Below, piece by piece: positions 51,659-64,000 of a DNA stretch of 64,000 nucleotides. The notes under the pieces were generated by a model that did not search any database, was not told the DNA's origin, and saw only the letters and a program-made list of their open reading frames with translations. The stretch comes from Mesostigma viride (Eukaryota; Streptophyta; Mesostigmatophyceae; Mesostigmatales; Mesostigmataceae): NCBI GenBank assembly GCA_009746045.1, contig RPFO01000086.1, positions 1,164,397 through 1,228,396 on the forward strand, in the 5' to 3' direction. The stretch's first letter is position 1, and the number at the start of each line of letters is the position of its first letter. A program made the translations under genes and the position numbers.

Positions 51659-54600
51659 CTAGATTACCAAGCTCAAAGGCAGTGTGGGCATGAATGGCAG
51701 AATGCCTTGGCCAAAAATGTCGTACATGAACTCCAATTGCTTCTCAAGGTCTGAGTCTTCCTTCCATGAATCCAAGAGTGGATCCAGGTCATTAGCACCT
51801 GCCCCTGTTGGCGCCGTCTCTGCCCCCCCAGCCGTTCCAGTGCCTGCCCTCGATCCGCCCAGCCCCAACTGACCGCCCACTTCGTCAACGTCCATGGGAG
51901 CTACGCTGCCGGCCTCCGGACCTCTGCTGGAAGGCGCTGAAACCATACCAGCAGGGGGGCTGGCCCCAGCAGCTCCTGCGGTCTCTGCATCCACTCTGCC
52001 AGGGACCACCCCTGCAGGCGCCCCCATGCCATCCGACGGTGTTGCGCTCGCCGCCGCAGCAAGTCGAGAGTTGTCTGTGCTGCCACTACTCGGTGGCTGC
52101 ATGGTGGCAGATGACGCTGGTGGTGGGTTCATGTTCGTGATGGGTCCAGCCGTCCCAGGCATGATGCCGCTCCCAGGATGCAAGGCAGGTCCCTTGTCGC
52201 TGGCCCCAAGAGGTATCTGCATTCCAGTGGTCATCGGCTGCTGCCCGGCTGCCCCTGAAGGAGCCTGGGCTGCCGGCCCGGGGTGAGCAGGGCCCAGGGT
52301 GCTCGATGGCACAGCTGCGGTGGTTGGTGCTGGCAGGGCAGGCACAATCCCGGGCGTGACGGATGCCGGAAGGTCCCGCGACAGGGGCTTGATCCCTCGC
52401 AATGACACTGCAAGCGAGGGCAAGCAGGTAGTCCATGGCCCACGTGATGGAGACGTGTCGGTGGCAAATGTTGGGATGTACACATTCTGACAATTAATTC
52501 ATTTGGTAGGGTACTCGGATTCCAACACAGGACCTCTAGCACAATTCTCCGTAAGATGGCCGAGTGACTCGAGTCCCATCCCAGCCTGCACGCAGCTTTT
52601 AGAAAATACCAACCGCGTGTGTATGTGCTAGCACAGTGCATGCACAAGACCAGCAAGCAAGCAGTGCGCTAAGGAATCGGACGATGGCAGCATTATGTCT
52701 GCATGTTTGCAATAATGGCAACAGTTGATGGCTTCATGAAATGGCAGCAAACCATCTTCTCAATGGGTGCTGCCTGGCCACTGAACTGCTGCTTCGACAG
52801 ATATGTACAGGTGGACTTTTGCGCAGCAACGAAATCACCATCATCGTGCGCTGTGTGCATTTGCGGTGCCGGCAATACGGGGCAGCCGCAAATTCAAGCC
52901 AATGCAATCGTGTGCTGGGAAATTCCACGCGTGGCTTGCAGCAGCATCAGAACAACAAACCTCTCCAAAAAAAGATTATTTAAGGGTACGAAGTGAACAT
53001 CCATGACCAGAGCCATGACCAGAGCAGTTATAGGAAGCAACTTTCCATATGTAAAGCATTGATAAAACACTGCCGTCCATATAAAAGCAATGAACCAAAG
53101 CGACCAGCCATGTTATTGCACAGCCAGACGGGGGATGTGGGGTTCAGCTCTGCTCAACAAGCAGCATGGATGGTACCTGGGTCGCCAGAATCATGGATGA
53201 TGACGTGGGGCCCCTTGCGGCGGCCAGTCGCCCCCTTGGTCTGGGCGGTGGCCTTTGCGAGTGCAGCCATGGTCGGGTGGTACTCCCCTACCCGCTGGAG
53301 CATGCACACGCCCACCGCACACTGGGAAAGAGGGAAGGGGGGGGGGGGGTGAGAGAGGAACAAGGGGGGAGGGGGAGAGGACGAGGGGAAGGGGGGGAGG
53401 AGGACAGGACAGAGCGGGGGTTGACACAATAGTAAGTGGAAGAAAACCTTGGAGGCACCAGTATCCATGCCTTGGAGCTTTGATAAGAGCATGTCCCACA
53501 ACAACGTCAGATGCACGACTACACTTGCTTGTGCGCTCCTGGTGAGGGCCACATGGCCCGACCCGCCGCGTCAACAGTGTACACAGCGAGTCAGCTAGAG
53601 CCACCCCCCGCGTGAGCAAAGTACATCTCACCTCACGAGCATCGCAGACACTGACATCCACTCACCTGCTCACTGTCCCGCCCACCCACCCACCCCCCGT
53701 CCCCCCGCCCCCCCAAACTACATGCACCCACCTGCCGTGCTTCATGGCACCACTTCACCTACACACAAACACCATGATACTGTACTGAACTATACACACA
53801 AACACCATGATACAGTACTGAACTATACACACAAACACCATGATACAGTACGGCATTATACTATACACACAAACACCATAATACAGTACGGCATTATACT
53901 ATACAATACTATGAAATTTCGGTACCATGCTGGATTCGAGCACTGGACCTTGAGAACGATGTCGCGACTATAGGGGTCTCCTGATCCTATGGCATCCCAA
54001 ACAATGGCATAGCTGCGAAAAAGGCTCTTTAGCGGAGAGATGTGTCTGAAACTCTCCATATTATCAGTGTGGAGCGAGTGTAACTGCCAGCCCCATGGGT
54101 GCGAATGTGAGAAGTACGACTCACTGGGTCACGCAGTATCTAGGGCATTGGGCAGCCAGCGTCCTCACGTTTCTTGCTTTATGATGACAATCTAGAGACC
54201 ACCCAACCACCTGCCGTGCTTTGTGGCACCACTTCGCCTACACACAAACACGATGATACTGCACTGTACTATAATATAGTGACCACCCAACCACCTGCAG
54301 CGCTCCGTGGCACCGGTACGCCTCATAGCGGCGCAGCTGGTTCTTTTGAGCCGACGCCGTGGCGCTATCCAGTAGCGCCATGTAGGGCGCCAGGTTGGGC
54401 AGGAGGAGCATCTGGACCTGTGGTGCCCCGGGCACAAACCGGTTGGGGCACGCCGCAGGGGGCATGCGCATCAACAGGTCGAGGTTTCAGTGGCGGCTTG
54501 GTACCGGCTGACAGTGACAAGAGTCTTTTACAGGGCGGCTTGGTGGGACCGGTGATGTTTGTCAGCGGCGAGAGGCAAACAATGGAGGCCTGAGAGGACA

Positions 54601-57600
54601 ACAAGGTCTTCACATTGCGCTCAGGCCAATGGGCGCTCCACATCGGCCACAGCAAGTGCTTTCCCAGACGGGGCATGCCAACAGCAACATGCTGAATTGA
54701 ACGATCGAGAACCGGCCCGCATCTGCATACTGGTAAAGAGTAGGACTTGAAGAAGCGGCGAGAGGACAGAAGCGCTTCCTTGACCTATTTTCCTCGTTGC
54801 CCTTTCTATTGCAGGTAAACGAATCATACATTGTGGGTGTGCATGACCATGCGCGCCACCCACCACGCGCGGCCCCAGCGTGGCCAGTCCCTGGATCGCG
54901 CCGTAGTGCTGCGTGAGCGCGCGCGAGGGGTCCAGGAACGCGCGCAGGAGCGTGCGGGCCACGCGCGGCTGGAGGTTGGCGTACGCGCCCGCAAAACTGG
55001 CGCACGGCACCCCGGACGGCAGCACACACGGCACCACAAACGGCACAACAGGCAGCACCACAAATTGGGGGTCAGTAGTTGGAAGGGGGGGGGGAGATGG
55101 CACGCATGGCACCACGTGGAAGAGGGGTAGAGGGAGGGGGGAGAGGGGGCATTTATTGAGGGGGGATACGTGAAGGGGGGTGAGGGGTGAGGGGATGAGG
55201 GGCATAACTTGACGTGGGGGCGATAGGGATGCGGGTAAAAACGTACTTGAAAGCAGAAGATAAGAAACTGTGGGTACAGATCCGAAAATAAGGAGATGGG
55301 GGGGGGGCATGCGTATGGCATGGAGACGCTCCCATAACAACGGCTGGACGCTCGTATAAAAGCAAGCTGCTGGGCCACGTCTTGACACCAGCCCAGCCAA
55401 CGGGAAGCCCATCATACGGCACTGCTTCTCTTGCTATGGTTTAATTACTTCTCGACCATGCCACGTCACCTACAGAATACGGCAACCTCAGTAGGAGTTA
55501 ACGATATGGCGCGCCACCGAGGCCCGAAATTCCACAACCCATCAAGGAATGCAGTACCAGCATCAATGAATCAAGATATGTGCCGCCCTGGAGGGCCCGC
55601 ATTGTTGCCTGCTCCACCACCTCACAAGGCAAAGTTTTTTAGATTTTGAGGGTTGGATTCCCATTCTTCAGCTCACCGGTGGCAGATGGCAGCACATATG
55701 CCCGCGGCCATGTCGCGCACCGCCCAGTGGTCCTCCAGCGGGTGCGCGCCAAGACGCTTGGCCAGTAGGCACGTCAGCACCGACGGCAGGAGTTGGTGCA
55801 GCTGCCAGGATCAGGACCGAGAGCGAAGGGGGCAGGGGGAAGAGAAGGGCGGAGGGCAATGAAGGGCGTTGGTGGGCGAAAAGTGGATAAAGAGCCCTCA
55901 AGTCGCCGCGGAACCAACGGTACCCGGACCATTCAGGGAGATGACACGATACCAGTGTCAATGTGACGTCATACGGGGAATGATTCGTACATTCATACAA
56001 TAACTGTGCCATGTACTAAGAACACACTACTGAAAACTGACCCGTGAAAGGGTCAATTCTGCCAGCAATTACAACAGGCACCAAGGGAACACGAAATGTA
56101 GTCCGCTCTCAGTAGATGAGGTGCGCCAGCCGCTTGAAGGATATCCATGATCCTTGCGTGCTCGCTCACAGCCCCTGCTCCTTAGCCAGCCCATGCTCCA
56201 ACCACCAGCCACTGAGGGAGAGCACAGCTGGCCCCCTTCCCAGGCTCCCACTCACCGCCATGGCTACAACTAGATCATTCAAGGACTCGTCATCGCTGAT
56301 TTAGCTACAACTACTGTAAGCGAAGCATGGACTCAGCACACTGAGGGCTGGTCGCAACCTCTACCCAGCAGCCCAGCATCCCCATTCACCTAGAGCCGGG
56401 GGCCAGCTATCCCCAGCAATCCAACACGGGCCCACCAACTCACGTATAGCTCCAGCTGCAGGTGCGGGTTTGCCAGCAGTGCCTGCAGTGCGCGCAGGAG
56501 GCATGTGAGCAGCGAGATGTCGCGCAGGCCCTTGGACACCTGCAGCGACGTGCGAGGATGGGGGATGAGGAAGGTTGCAATCATCACAGTTGTGTTGTGT
56601 GCGGGGGGGATCGGGTGACGGGTGCAAGATATAGAAATCGGTTGCCTGATACAAAAATTGGATGGATCAGGGAACAAGGCAGAAAAAAAAAATTAGACAA
56701 ACAATCTTATGATTCAAAGAATATTCTTTCTTGAATTATTTACACAATCATTATGTCTCCTCACACAGCAACAGTGTGACACAGCATCATGATCGAAAGT
56801 GGTCCGGGGCTGCACAGCAGGGCAGCGTGGCATACGCCAGGAAGCACTCAAGTGCACCCCCGCCTGCGAGATGGCATCTGCAACCGACGGCACAGCTGTG
56901 AAGGTAGATCGATCCATTGGGCATCCATGCAGCAGTTCTTGAGAACATTACAGCAACTACGATGACTATTCCCGTCCTGTGTATGCCAGCCAGTTGGTGC
57001 ATAACTGCCACACATTTGTGGACAGCACTTTTGTGAACGACATATTTGTGGCCATCGCCAGAGCACCGCGTGGGGAGAGGGCAGTGAAGGCCTCATGATT
57101 CCAGCACCACTTCACACATCTAAAACTTGGTACTACAACCTCATCGGCCCAGGTGTTACCAAACGAACCATCACACGAGCCAGACCACGACAAAGAGCCA
57201 ACCAACACACCGAAAAAATCACACACCGACCAACAATATGCTTCTAGAGCAATGCCTGTCAGCTCGCGGTCCAGCCAGCCACACCTTGGGCCTCCGTTCC
57301 CTTGTTCCGGGCTTCCACTTCGCAAGGCCCCGCGTTCGTGGATCAAAGGCACAGAAGCTTCTACCTGCGTGCTTATTGCTTATTTTGTGCTCGGTGCTTA
57401 CATTACCTGCTCGGTGGCTCCTTACCTGCTCGGTGATGCATCAACTGTACGGCAAACCATTACCTGCTCGGTGATGAAGAGCGCAAAGTAAGGCACCAGC
57501 TGGTGTAGGCCCGGGTCCGACCCAAGGCTTGCCAGCACAGCGTCCAGCAGCGCCGCCGACGCAGGCGCCAGCAGAATGCCCGTGACCTTGTCAAAGTACA

Positions 57601-58772
57601 GCTGAAGCTCACGGGACAGCTCGTGCCGGATGACGGGTTTCACGTCCTTGCCAAGCGCGGCTCGCTGTGCATCCTTCTCACTGGCGGCCGCGGCGGCAGC
57701 AGCAGCAGCAGCGGCCGCGGTGGCAGCGGCAGCGTTCTTGCCACCGCCAGCCGCCCCCTCGGTGCGTGCTTTCTTGGCGGCGGGGGGAGGGCCGGCTGGT
57801 GTGCCTGCTCGTAGAGGTTGCAGCATTAGGGAGCATCGGCAAACAGGACCCAACAAGCAGGCATGGGTAAGCAGGCATCAGCAAACAGGCATAAGCAGGT
57901 GGAGGGAATGGAGGATGCTTGGATACCCCAGGAGAAGGACACAGCCTTAATTAATTAGAATAACACAAGGGTTTGAAAAGGGGGGGGGGGGGGGGGGGGG
58001 GGAGCAGATCACAGCCACTTACAGGCTACCACACCACGCTTTTGCGACACAGCTGCCCAAATGCCCCTATCCACCAGCCTAGGCCAGAGGCCAGGTCACC
58101 GGCCCTGTTCACCCCTGATCGGTGACATGGTGGGGAGACCGTTAGGATAACCATAATGGGCTTCCACACCCCGCATCGCGCAGATCCCCCGCACAAACGA
58201 TGGGATGAGAAATCGCCTTCCAGGAACTGTAGCGTGCGGCATGGCCAGATGCAATGCCGCCATGAAGCAACTTGCCTTGGCGATTTCCGACACAATTCAC
58301 TCAGTTGTTCCTTGGCCCATCAAGTCCTCGTCCCCATCAGGTTATCCACTCTCGTAGCAGCCACCGCAGACCTCACCCCACAAGTCAACATGCACTCGCT
58401 TGGTTCCATCCCACAGTAGTGTCCTCAGTAGCATCATGCACTACACACAATAGCATGATATAATGACATGTGACAGTAGCAGCATGATGGCAGGCTTTGT
58501 ACAACACAGCGATTGCACAGCGCGTGAAACTATACCACGTCGAAACATGATATACAACACAGCCATGATAGAGACAAGGCAGAGCTATGCCAGGGCGGGA
58601 ACAAAAGGAAAAGAATGGGTTGTTCGGGTGTCCAGAGGACGGGTGATTGCATCGCGGCCGCACCTAGCACGGGAAGGTTCTCTGGGATCGTCGGTTGCAC
58701 GCCCTCAATGGCCAGCCAATGGGGCACCACCGTCACATCCAGGGGGCACCGCGGCAGTGGCGCGTTGATGAT
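51659..58772 (-). CDS. TAF6: TAF6, TFIID subunit 6 (eight exons, N-terminus not in window)
   Basis: TAF6 is a histone-fold subunit of TFIID that helps assemble the RNA polymerase II pre-initiation complex. The exons, 5' to 3' on the minus strand, are 58772-58664, 57804-57464, 56539-56444, 55801-55677, 54996-54864, 54417-54295, 53321-53177 and 52407-51659. All have AG/GT borders and matching phases, totalling 1821 nt (606 residues plus stop). Family signatures appear in order: INAPLP with [27 protein letters not shown] with [23 protein letters not shown] joined to [12 protein letters not shown] and [23 protein letters not shown] with [28 protein letters not shown]; and GALQ joined to [11 protein letters not shown]. 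These cover the linker and the HEAT-repeat domain. The 57804 exon has an Ala run of 12. The last exon is a Pro/Ala/Gly-rich tail ending in an acidic-hydrophobic segment ([19 protein letters not shown]) like plant TAF6 ends. The histone fold is not between 58773 and the satellite. Confidence 0.88.
53727..53905. repeat. Minisatellite in a TAF6 intron
   Basis: Four units of 34-38 bp with ACACACAAACACCATGATAC followed by AGTACTGAACTATA or AGTACGGCATTATACTATA. The segment just before it (53727-53770) also resembles 54209-54260, which in turn resembles the end of the TAF6 exon at 54295. Confidence 0.85.
57403..57473 (-). repeat. Triplicated splice-donor segment in TAF6
   Basis: The 14-mer TTACCTGCTCGGTG (minus strand CACCGAGCAGGTAA, exon end plus donor) occurs at 57403-57416, 57422-57435 and 57460-57473. 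The last is the donor that fits the TAF6 reading frame; the other two lie in the intron. Confidence 0.85.
57980..58002. repeat. Run of 23 G
   Basis: An uninterrupted homopolymer in a TAF6 intron (C run on the transcribed strand). Its exact length is uncertain in any assembly. Confidence 0.9.
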
Positions 58773-59238
58773 CTGGCGCATCAATGGATGGGGCGAATGT
58801 GGATGTGAGGATGCCAACGTGGGGAGGCGAAGAGAGGCAATGGAAGGGCGGAAATCAGGCGCAAGGGTTCAGGAAGTGGACAGTGGCAGAAGGGGGTGAA
58901 GGGAAAGAGAACAGGGGGGGCATGGACGAGGGGGGGACGAGGGGGGGGCGACACAGGGAAAATGGGGACGGCGGCCTGCTTTCCTGTTCTGCAATCCCAA
59001 CGGGACGCACAAAGGGTTGCGGTGGGCAAAGGAGAGGTTCCATGCGGGGATGAGGTGGCATGCGCTGGTAGCGATGACTGGCAACCGACCCGTGCGGGGC
59101 TGTATGCGTACGGATGTCTCCACCCACGAGGATCGCCCATGGGCAAAGCATACACGAACAAAGCACACGCAAGCAGAGCACACGCAAGCACGGGACACGC
59201 AAGCACGGGACATGGCAAGTCAAAGGGCGACCACAGGG
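58773..59238 (-). other. Intron-like stretch between TAF6 and the 56-bp satellite
   Basis: Read on the minus strand it ends with a C/T-rich run and the acceptor GCGCCAG before the first visible TAF6 exon, so it is intron sequence. No histone-fold exon (for example a counterpart of DPLRF or GHPDLFY) was found. Confidence 0.6.
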
Positions 59239-62200
59239 GCAAGTGATCCCCTGTCACGAGCCTAGCAAGCAAACTTAAGAGTGAACCTAACAGTGCAAGT
59301 GATCCCCTGTCACGAGCCTAGCAAGCAAACTTAAGAGTGAACCTAACAGTGCAAGTGATCCCCTGTCACGAGCCTAGCAAGCAAACTTAAGAGTGAACCT
59401 AACAGTGCAAGTGATCCCCTGTCACGAGCCTAACAAGCAAACTTAAGAGTGAACCTAACAGTGCAAGTGATCCCCTGTCACGAGCCTAGCAAGCAAACTT
59501 AAGAGTGAACCTAACAGTGCAAGTGATCCCCTGTCACGAGCCTAACAAGCAAACTTAAGAGTGAACCTAACAGTGCAAGTGATCCCCTGTCACGAGCCTA
59601 GCAAGCAAACTTAAGAGTGAACCTAACAGTGCAAGTGATCCCCTGTCACGAGCCTAACAAGCAAACTTAAGAGTGAACCTAACAGTGCAAGTGATCCCCT
59701 GTCACGAGCCTAACAAGCAAACTTAAGAGTGAACCTAACAGTGCAAGTGATCCCCTGTCACGAGCCTAACAAGCAAACTTAAGAGTGAACCTAACAGTGC
59801 AAGTGATCCCCTGTCACGAGCCTAACAAGCAAACTTAAGAGTGAACCTAACAGTGCAAGTGATCCCCTGTCACGAGCCTAACAAGCAAACTTAAGAGTGA
59901 ACCTAACAGTGCAAGTGATCCCCTGTCACGAGCCTAACAAGCAAACTTAAGAGTGAACCTAACAGTGCAAGTGATCCCCTGTCACGAGCCTAACAAGCAA
60001 ACTTAAGAGTGAACCTAACAGTGCAAGTGATCCCCTGTCACGAGCCTAACAAGCAAACTTAAGAGTGAACCTAACAGTGCAAGTGATCCCCTGTCACGAG
60101 CCTAACAAGCAAACTTAAGAGTGAACCTAACAGTGCAAGTGATCCCCTGTCACGAGCCTAACAAGCAAACTTAAGAGTGAACCTAACAGTGCAAGTGATC
60201 CCCTGTCACGAGCCTAACAAGCAAACTTAAGAGTGAACCTAACAGTGCAAGTGATCCCCTGTCACGAGCCTAACAAGCAAACTTAAGAGTGAACCTAACA
60301 GTGCAAGTGATCCCCTGTCACGAGCCTAACAAGCAAACTTAAGAGTGAACCTAACAGTGCAAGTGATCCCCTGTCACGAGCCTAACAAGCAAACTTAAGA
60401 GTGAACCTAACAGTGCAAGTGATCCCCTGTCACGAGCCTAACAAGCAAACTTAAGAGTGAACCTAACAGTGCAAGTGATCCCCTGTCACGAGCCTAACAA
60501 GCAAACTTAAGAGTGAACCTAACAGTGCAAGTGATCCCCTGTCACGAGCCTAACAAGCAAACTTAAGAGTGAACCTAACAGTGCAAGTGATCCCCTGTCA
60601 CGAGCCTAACAAGCAAACTTAAGAGTGAACCTAACAGTGCAAGTGATCCCCTGTCACGAGCCTAACAAGCAAACTTAAGAGTGAACCTAACAGTGCAAGT
60701 GATCCCCTGTCACGAGCCTAACAAGCAAACTTAAGAGTGAACCTAACAGTGCAAGTGATCCCCTGTCACGAGCCTAACAAGCAAACTTAAGAGTGAACCT
60801 AACAGTGCAAGTGATCCCCTGTCACGAGCCTAACAAGCAAACTTAAGAGTGAACCTAACAGTGCAAGTGATCCCCTGTCACGAGCCTAACAAGCAAACTT
60901 AAGAGTGAACCTAACAGTGCAAGTGATCCCCTGTCACGAGCCTAACAAGCAAACTTAAGAGTGAACCTAACAGTGCAAGTGATCCCCTGTCACGAGCCTA
61001 ACAAGCAAACTTAAGAGTGAACCTAACAGTGCAAGTGATCCCCTGTCACGAGCCTAACAAGCAAACTTAAGAGTGAACCTAACAGTGCAAGTGATCCCCT
61101 GTCACGAGCCTAACAAGCAAACTTAAGAGTGAACCTAACAGTGCAAGTGATCCCCTGTCACGAGCCTAACAAGCAAACTTAAGAGTGAACCTAACAGTGC
61201 AAGTGATCCCCTGTCACGAGCCTAACAAGCAAACTTAAGAGTGAACCTAACAGTGCAAGTGATCCCCTGTCACGAGCCTAACAAGCAAACTTAAGAGTGA
61301 ACCTAACAGTGCAAGTGATCCCCTGTCACGAGCCTAACAAGCAAACTTAAGAGTGAACCTAACAGTGCAAGTGATCCCCTGTCACGAGCCTAACAAGCAA
61401 ACTTAAGAGTGAACCTAACAGTGCAAGTGATCCCCTGTCACGAGCCTAACAAGCAAACTTAAGAGTGAACCTAACAGTGCAAGTGATCCCCTGTCACGAG
61501 CCTAGCAAGCAAACTTAAGAGTGAACCTAACAGTGCAAGTGATCCCCTGTCACGAGCCTAACAAGCAAACTTAAGAGTGAACCTAACAGTGCAAGTGATC
61601 CCCTGTCACGAGCCTAGCAAGCAAACTTAAGAGTGAACCTAACAGTGCAAGTGATCCCCTGTCACGAGCCTAACAAGCAAACTTAAGAGTGAACCTAACA
61701 GTGCAAGTGATCCCCTGTCACGAGCCTACAAGCAAACTTAAGAGTGAACCTAACAGTGCAAGTGATCCCCTGTCACGAGCCTAACAAGCAAACTTAAGAG
61801 TGAACCTAACAGTGCAAGTGATCCCCTGTCACGAGCCTAACAAGCAAACTTAAGAGTGAACCTAACAGTGCAAGTGATCCCCTGTCACGAGCCTAACAAG
61901 CAAACTTAAGAGTGAACCTAACAGTGCAAGTGATCCCCTGTCACGAGCCTAACAAGCAAACTTAAGAGTGAACCTAACAGTGCAAGTGATCCCCTGTCAC
62001 GAGCCTAACAAGCAAACTTAAGAGTGAACCTAACAGTGCAAGTGATCCCCTGTCACGAGCCTAGCAAGCAAACTTAAGAGTGAACCTAACAGTGCAAGTG
62101 ATCCCCTGTCACGAGCCTAACAAGCAAACTTAAGAGTGAACCTAACAGTGCAAGTGATCCCCTGTCACGAGCCTACAAGCAAACTTAAGAGTGAACCTAA

Positions 62201-64000
62201 CAGTGCAAGTGATCCCCTGTCACGAGCCTAACAAGCAAACTTAAGAGTGAACCTAACAGTGCAAGTGATCCCCTGTCACGAGCCTAACAAGCAAACTTAA
62301 GAGTGAACCTAACAGTGCAAGTGATCCCCTGTCACGAGCCTAACAAGCAAACTTAAGAGTGAACCTAACAGTGCAAGTGATCCCCTGTCACGAGCCTAAC
62401 AAGCAAACTTAAGAGTGAACCTAACAGTGCAAGTGATCCCCTGTCACGAGCCTAACAAGCAAACTTAAGAGTGAACCTAACAGTGCAAGTGATCCCCTGT
62501 CACGAGCCTAACAAGCAAACTTAAGAGTGAACCTAACAGTGCAAGTGATCCCCTGTCACGAGCCTAACAAGCAAACTTAAGAGTGAACCTAACAGTGCAA
62601 GTGATCCCCTGTCACGAGCCTAACAAGCAAACTTAAGAGTGAACCTAACAGTGCAAGTGATCCCCTGTCACGAGCCTAACAAGCAAACTTAAGAGTGAAC
62701 CTAACAGTGCAAGTGATCCCCTGTCACGAGCCTAACAAGCAAACTTAAGAGTGAACCTAACAGTGCAAGTGATCCCCTGTCACGAGCCTAACAAGCAAAC
62801 TTAAGAGTGAACCTAACAGTGCAAGTGATCCCCTGTCACGAGCCTAACAAGCAAACTTAAGAGTGAACCTAACAGTGCAAGTGATCCCCTGTCACGAGCC
62901 TAACAAGCAAACTTAAGAGTGAACCTAACAGTGCAAGTGATCCCCTGTCACGAGCCTAACAAGCAAACTTAAGAGTGAACCTAACAGTGCAAGTGATCCC
63001 CTGTCACGAGCCTAACAAGCAAACTTAAGAGTGAACCTAACAGTGCAAGTGATCCCCTGTCACGAGCCTAACAAGCAAACTTAAGAGTGAACCTAACAGT
63101 GCAAGTGATCCCCTGTCACGAGCCTAACAAGCAAACTTAAGAGTGAACCTAACAGTGCAAGTGATCCCCTGTCACGAGCCTAACAAGCAAACTTAAGAGT
63201 GAACCTAACAGTGCAAGTGATCCCCTGTCACGAGCCTAACAAGCAAACTTAAGAGTGAACCTAACAGTGCAAGTGATCCCCTGTCACGAGCCTAACAAGC
63301 AAACTTAAGAGTGAACCTAACAGTGCAAGTGATCCCCTGTCACGAGCCTAACAAGCAAACTTAAGAGTGAACCTAACAGTGCAAGTGATCCCCTGTCACG
63401 AGCCTAACAAGCAAACTTAAGAGTGAACCTAACAGTGCAAGTGATCCCCTGTCACGAGCCTAACAAGCAAACTTAAGAGTGAACCTAACAGTGCAAGTGA
63501 TCCCCTGTCACGAGCCTAACAAGCAAACTTAAGAGTGAACCTAACAGTGCAAGTGATCCCCTGTCACGAGCCTAACAAGCAAACTTAAGAGTGAACCTAA
63601 CAGTGCAAGTGATCCCCTGTCACGAGCCTAACAAGCAAACTTAAGAGTGAACCTAACAGTGCAAGTGATCCCCTGTCACGAGCCTAACAAGCAAACTTAA
63701 GAGTGAACCTAACAGTGCAAGTGATCCCCTGTCACGAGCCTAACAAGCAAACTTAAGAGTGAACCTAACAGTGCAAGTGATCCCCTGTCACGAGCCTAAC
63801 AAGCAAACTTAAGAGTGAACCTAACAGTGCAAGTGATCCCCTGTCACGAGCCTAACAAGCAAACTTAAGAGTGAACCTAACAGTGCAAGTGATCCCCTGT
63901 CACGAGCCTAACAAGCAAACTTAAGAGTGAACCTAACAGTGCAAGTGATCCCCTGTCACGAGCCTAACAAGCAAACTTAAGAGTGAACCTAACAGTGCAA
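59239..64000 (+). repeat. 56-bp satellite array, continues beyond window
   Basis: About 85 tandem units of exactly 56 bp from GCAAGTGATCCCCTGTCACG to AGAGTGAACCTAACAGT. Variation is almost limited to one position (CCTAACAAGC or CCTAGCAAGC) and to two units with one base deleted (61728 and 62175). The G variant dominates the first units (59239-59600) and is rare later. The unit contains GTGAT...GTCAC inverted words and CTTAAG. It shares nothing evident with the 71-bp satellite. Confidence 0.97.

Noticed and set aside
51659-52483. Separate Pro/Ala/Gly-rich gene on the minus strand
   Set aside because: A splice acceptor at 52408 in the right phase makes it the last exon of TAF6, and its C-terminus resembles plant TAF6 ends.
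53154-53661. Separate small genes on the minus strand here
   Set aside because: The coding part is the TAF6 exon 53177-53321; the upstream frame is a C-rich intron tract.
54621-55415. 264-codon minus-strand gene
   Set aside because: Only 54864-54996 is coding (a TAF6 exon); the rest is intron that happens to be open.
59239-64000. CRISPR or telomere array
   Set aside because: The 56-bp unit repeats with no spacer and does not resemble TTTAGGG-type telomere repeats.

Overview
The window is eukaryotic nuclear DNA. It contains GT-AG introns, LTR retrotransposons, two unrelated satellite arrays and a multi-exon gene for the general transcription factor subunit TAF6. The plant-like TAF6 C-terminus, GC-rich coding exons and copia-type elements suggest a green alga or another member of the green lineage. 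This is an inference; no sequence here fixes the species.

Bases 1-41100 were once one tandem array of a ~71-bp satellite that LTR retrotransposons have invaded. Reading left to right: copy A1 of family A (minus strand, 3' LTR outside the window, decayed); a small non-coding element B (plus, identical-looking LTRs); copy C1 of family C (minus, intact); copy A2 of family A (minus, ORFs intact, carrying its own 806-bp insertion); copy C2 of family C (plus, intact); then about 7 kb of uninterrupted satellite. Target-site duplications can be read for A2 (CCATG) and B (CTACG). For C1 and C2 they match only when exchanged between the two copies. The satellite is also in reverse orientation between them, and the LTR alleles are swapped in the same way. 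The simplest reading is that recombination between the inverted copies C1 and C2 inverted the ~10.4 kb between them.

Families A and C are related. Their RT-RNase H resembles Ty1/copia and integrase precedes RT, but the retropepsin-like domain lies between integrase and RT instead of before integrase. Both have an HGDD box in place of YVDD, a degenerate protease motif (DTKA or DTNA), pol in the -1 frame relative to gag, and LTRs beginning AGTT and ending AACT directly after a GGCTGG tract. This is the best candidate for an undescribed lineage.

Bases 41100-51650 hold a GC-rich minisatellite, AT-rich DNA, a small inverted-repeat element, a ~227-bp tandem repeat with a palindromic GCCGGC core, a transposase-like gene with two introns and several frame breaks (45121-48467), and a decayed ORF1-like gene of a non-LTR element.

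Bases 51659-58772 (minus strand) carry eight consecutive TAF6 exons whose phases all agree, giving 606 residues from the middle domain to the stop. The N-terminal histone-fold exons were not found. From 59239 to the window end there is a very homogeneous 56-bp satellite, so those exons are either beyond it or missing.
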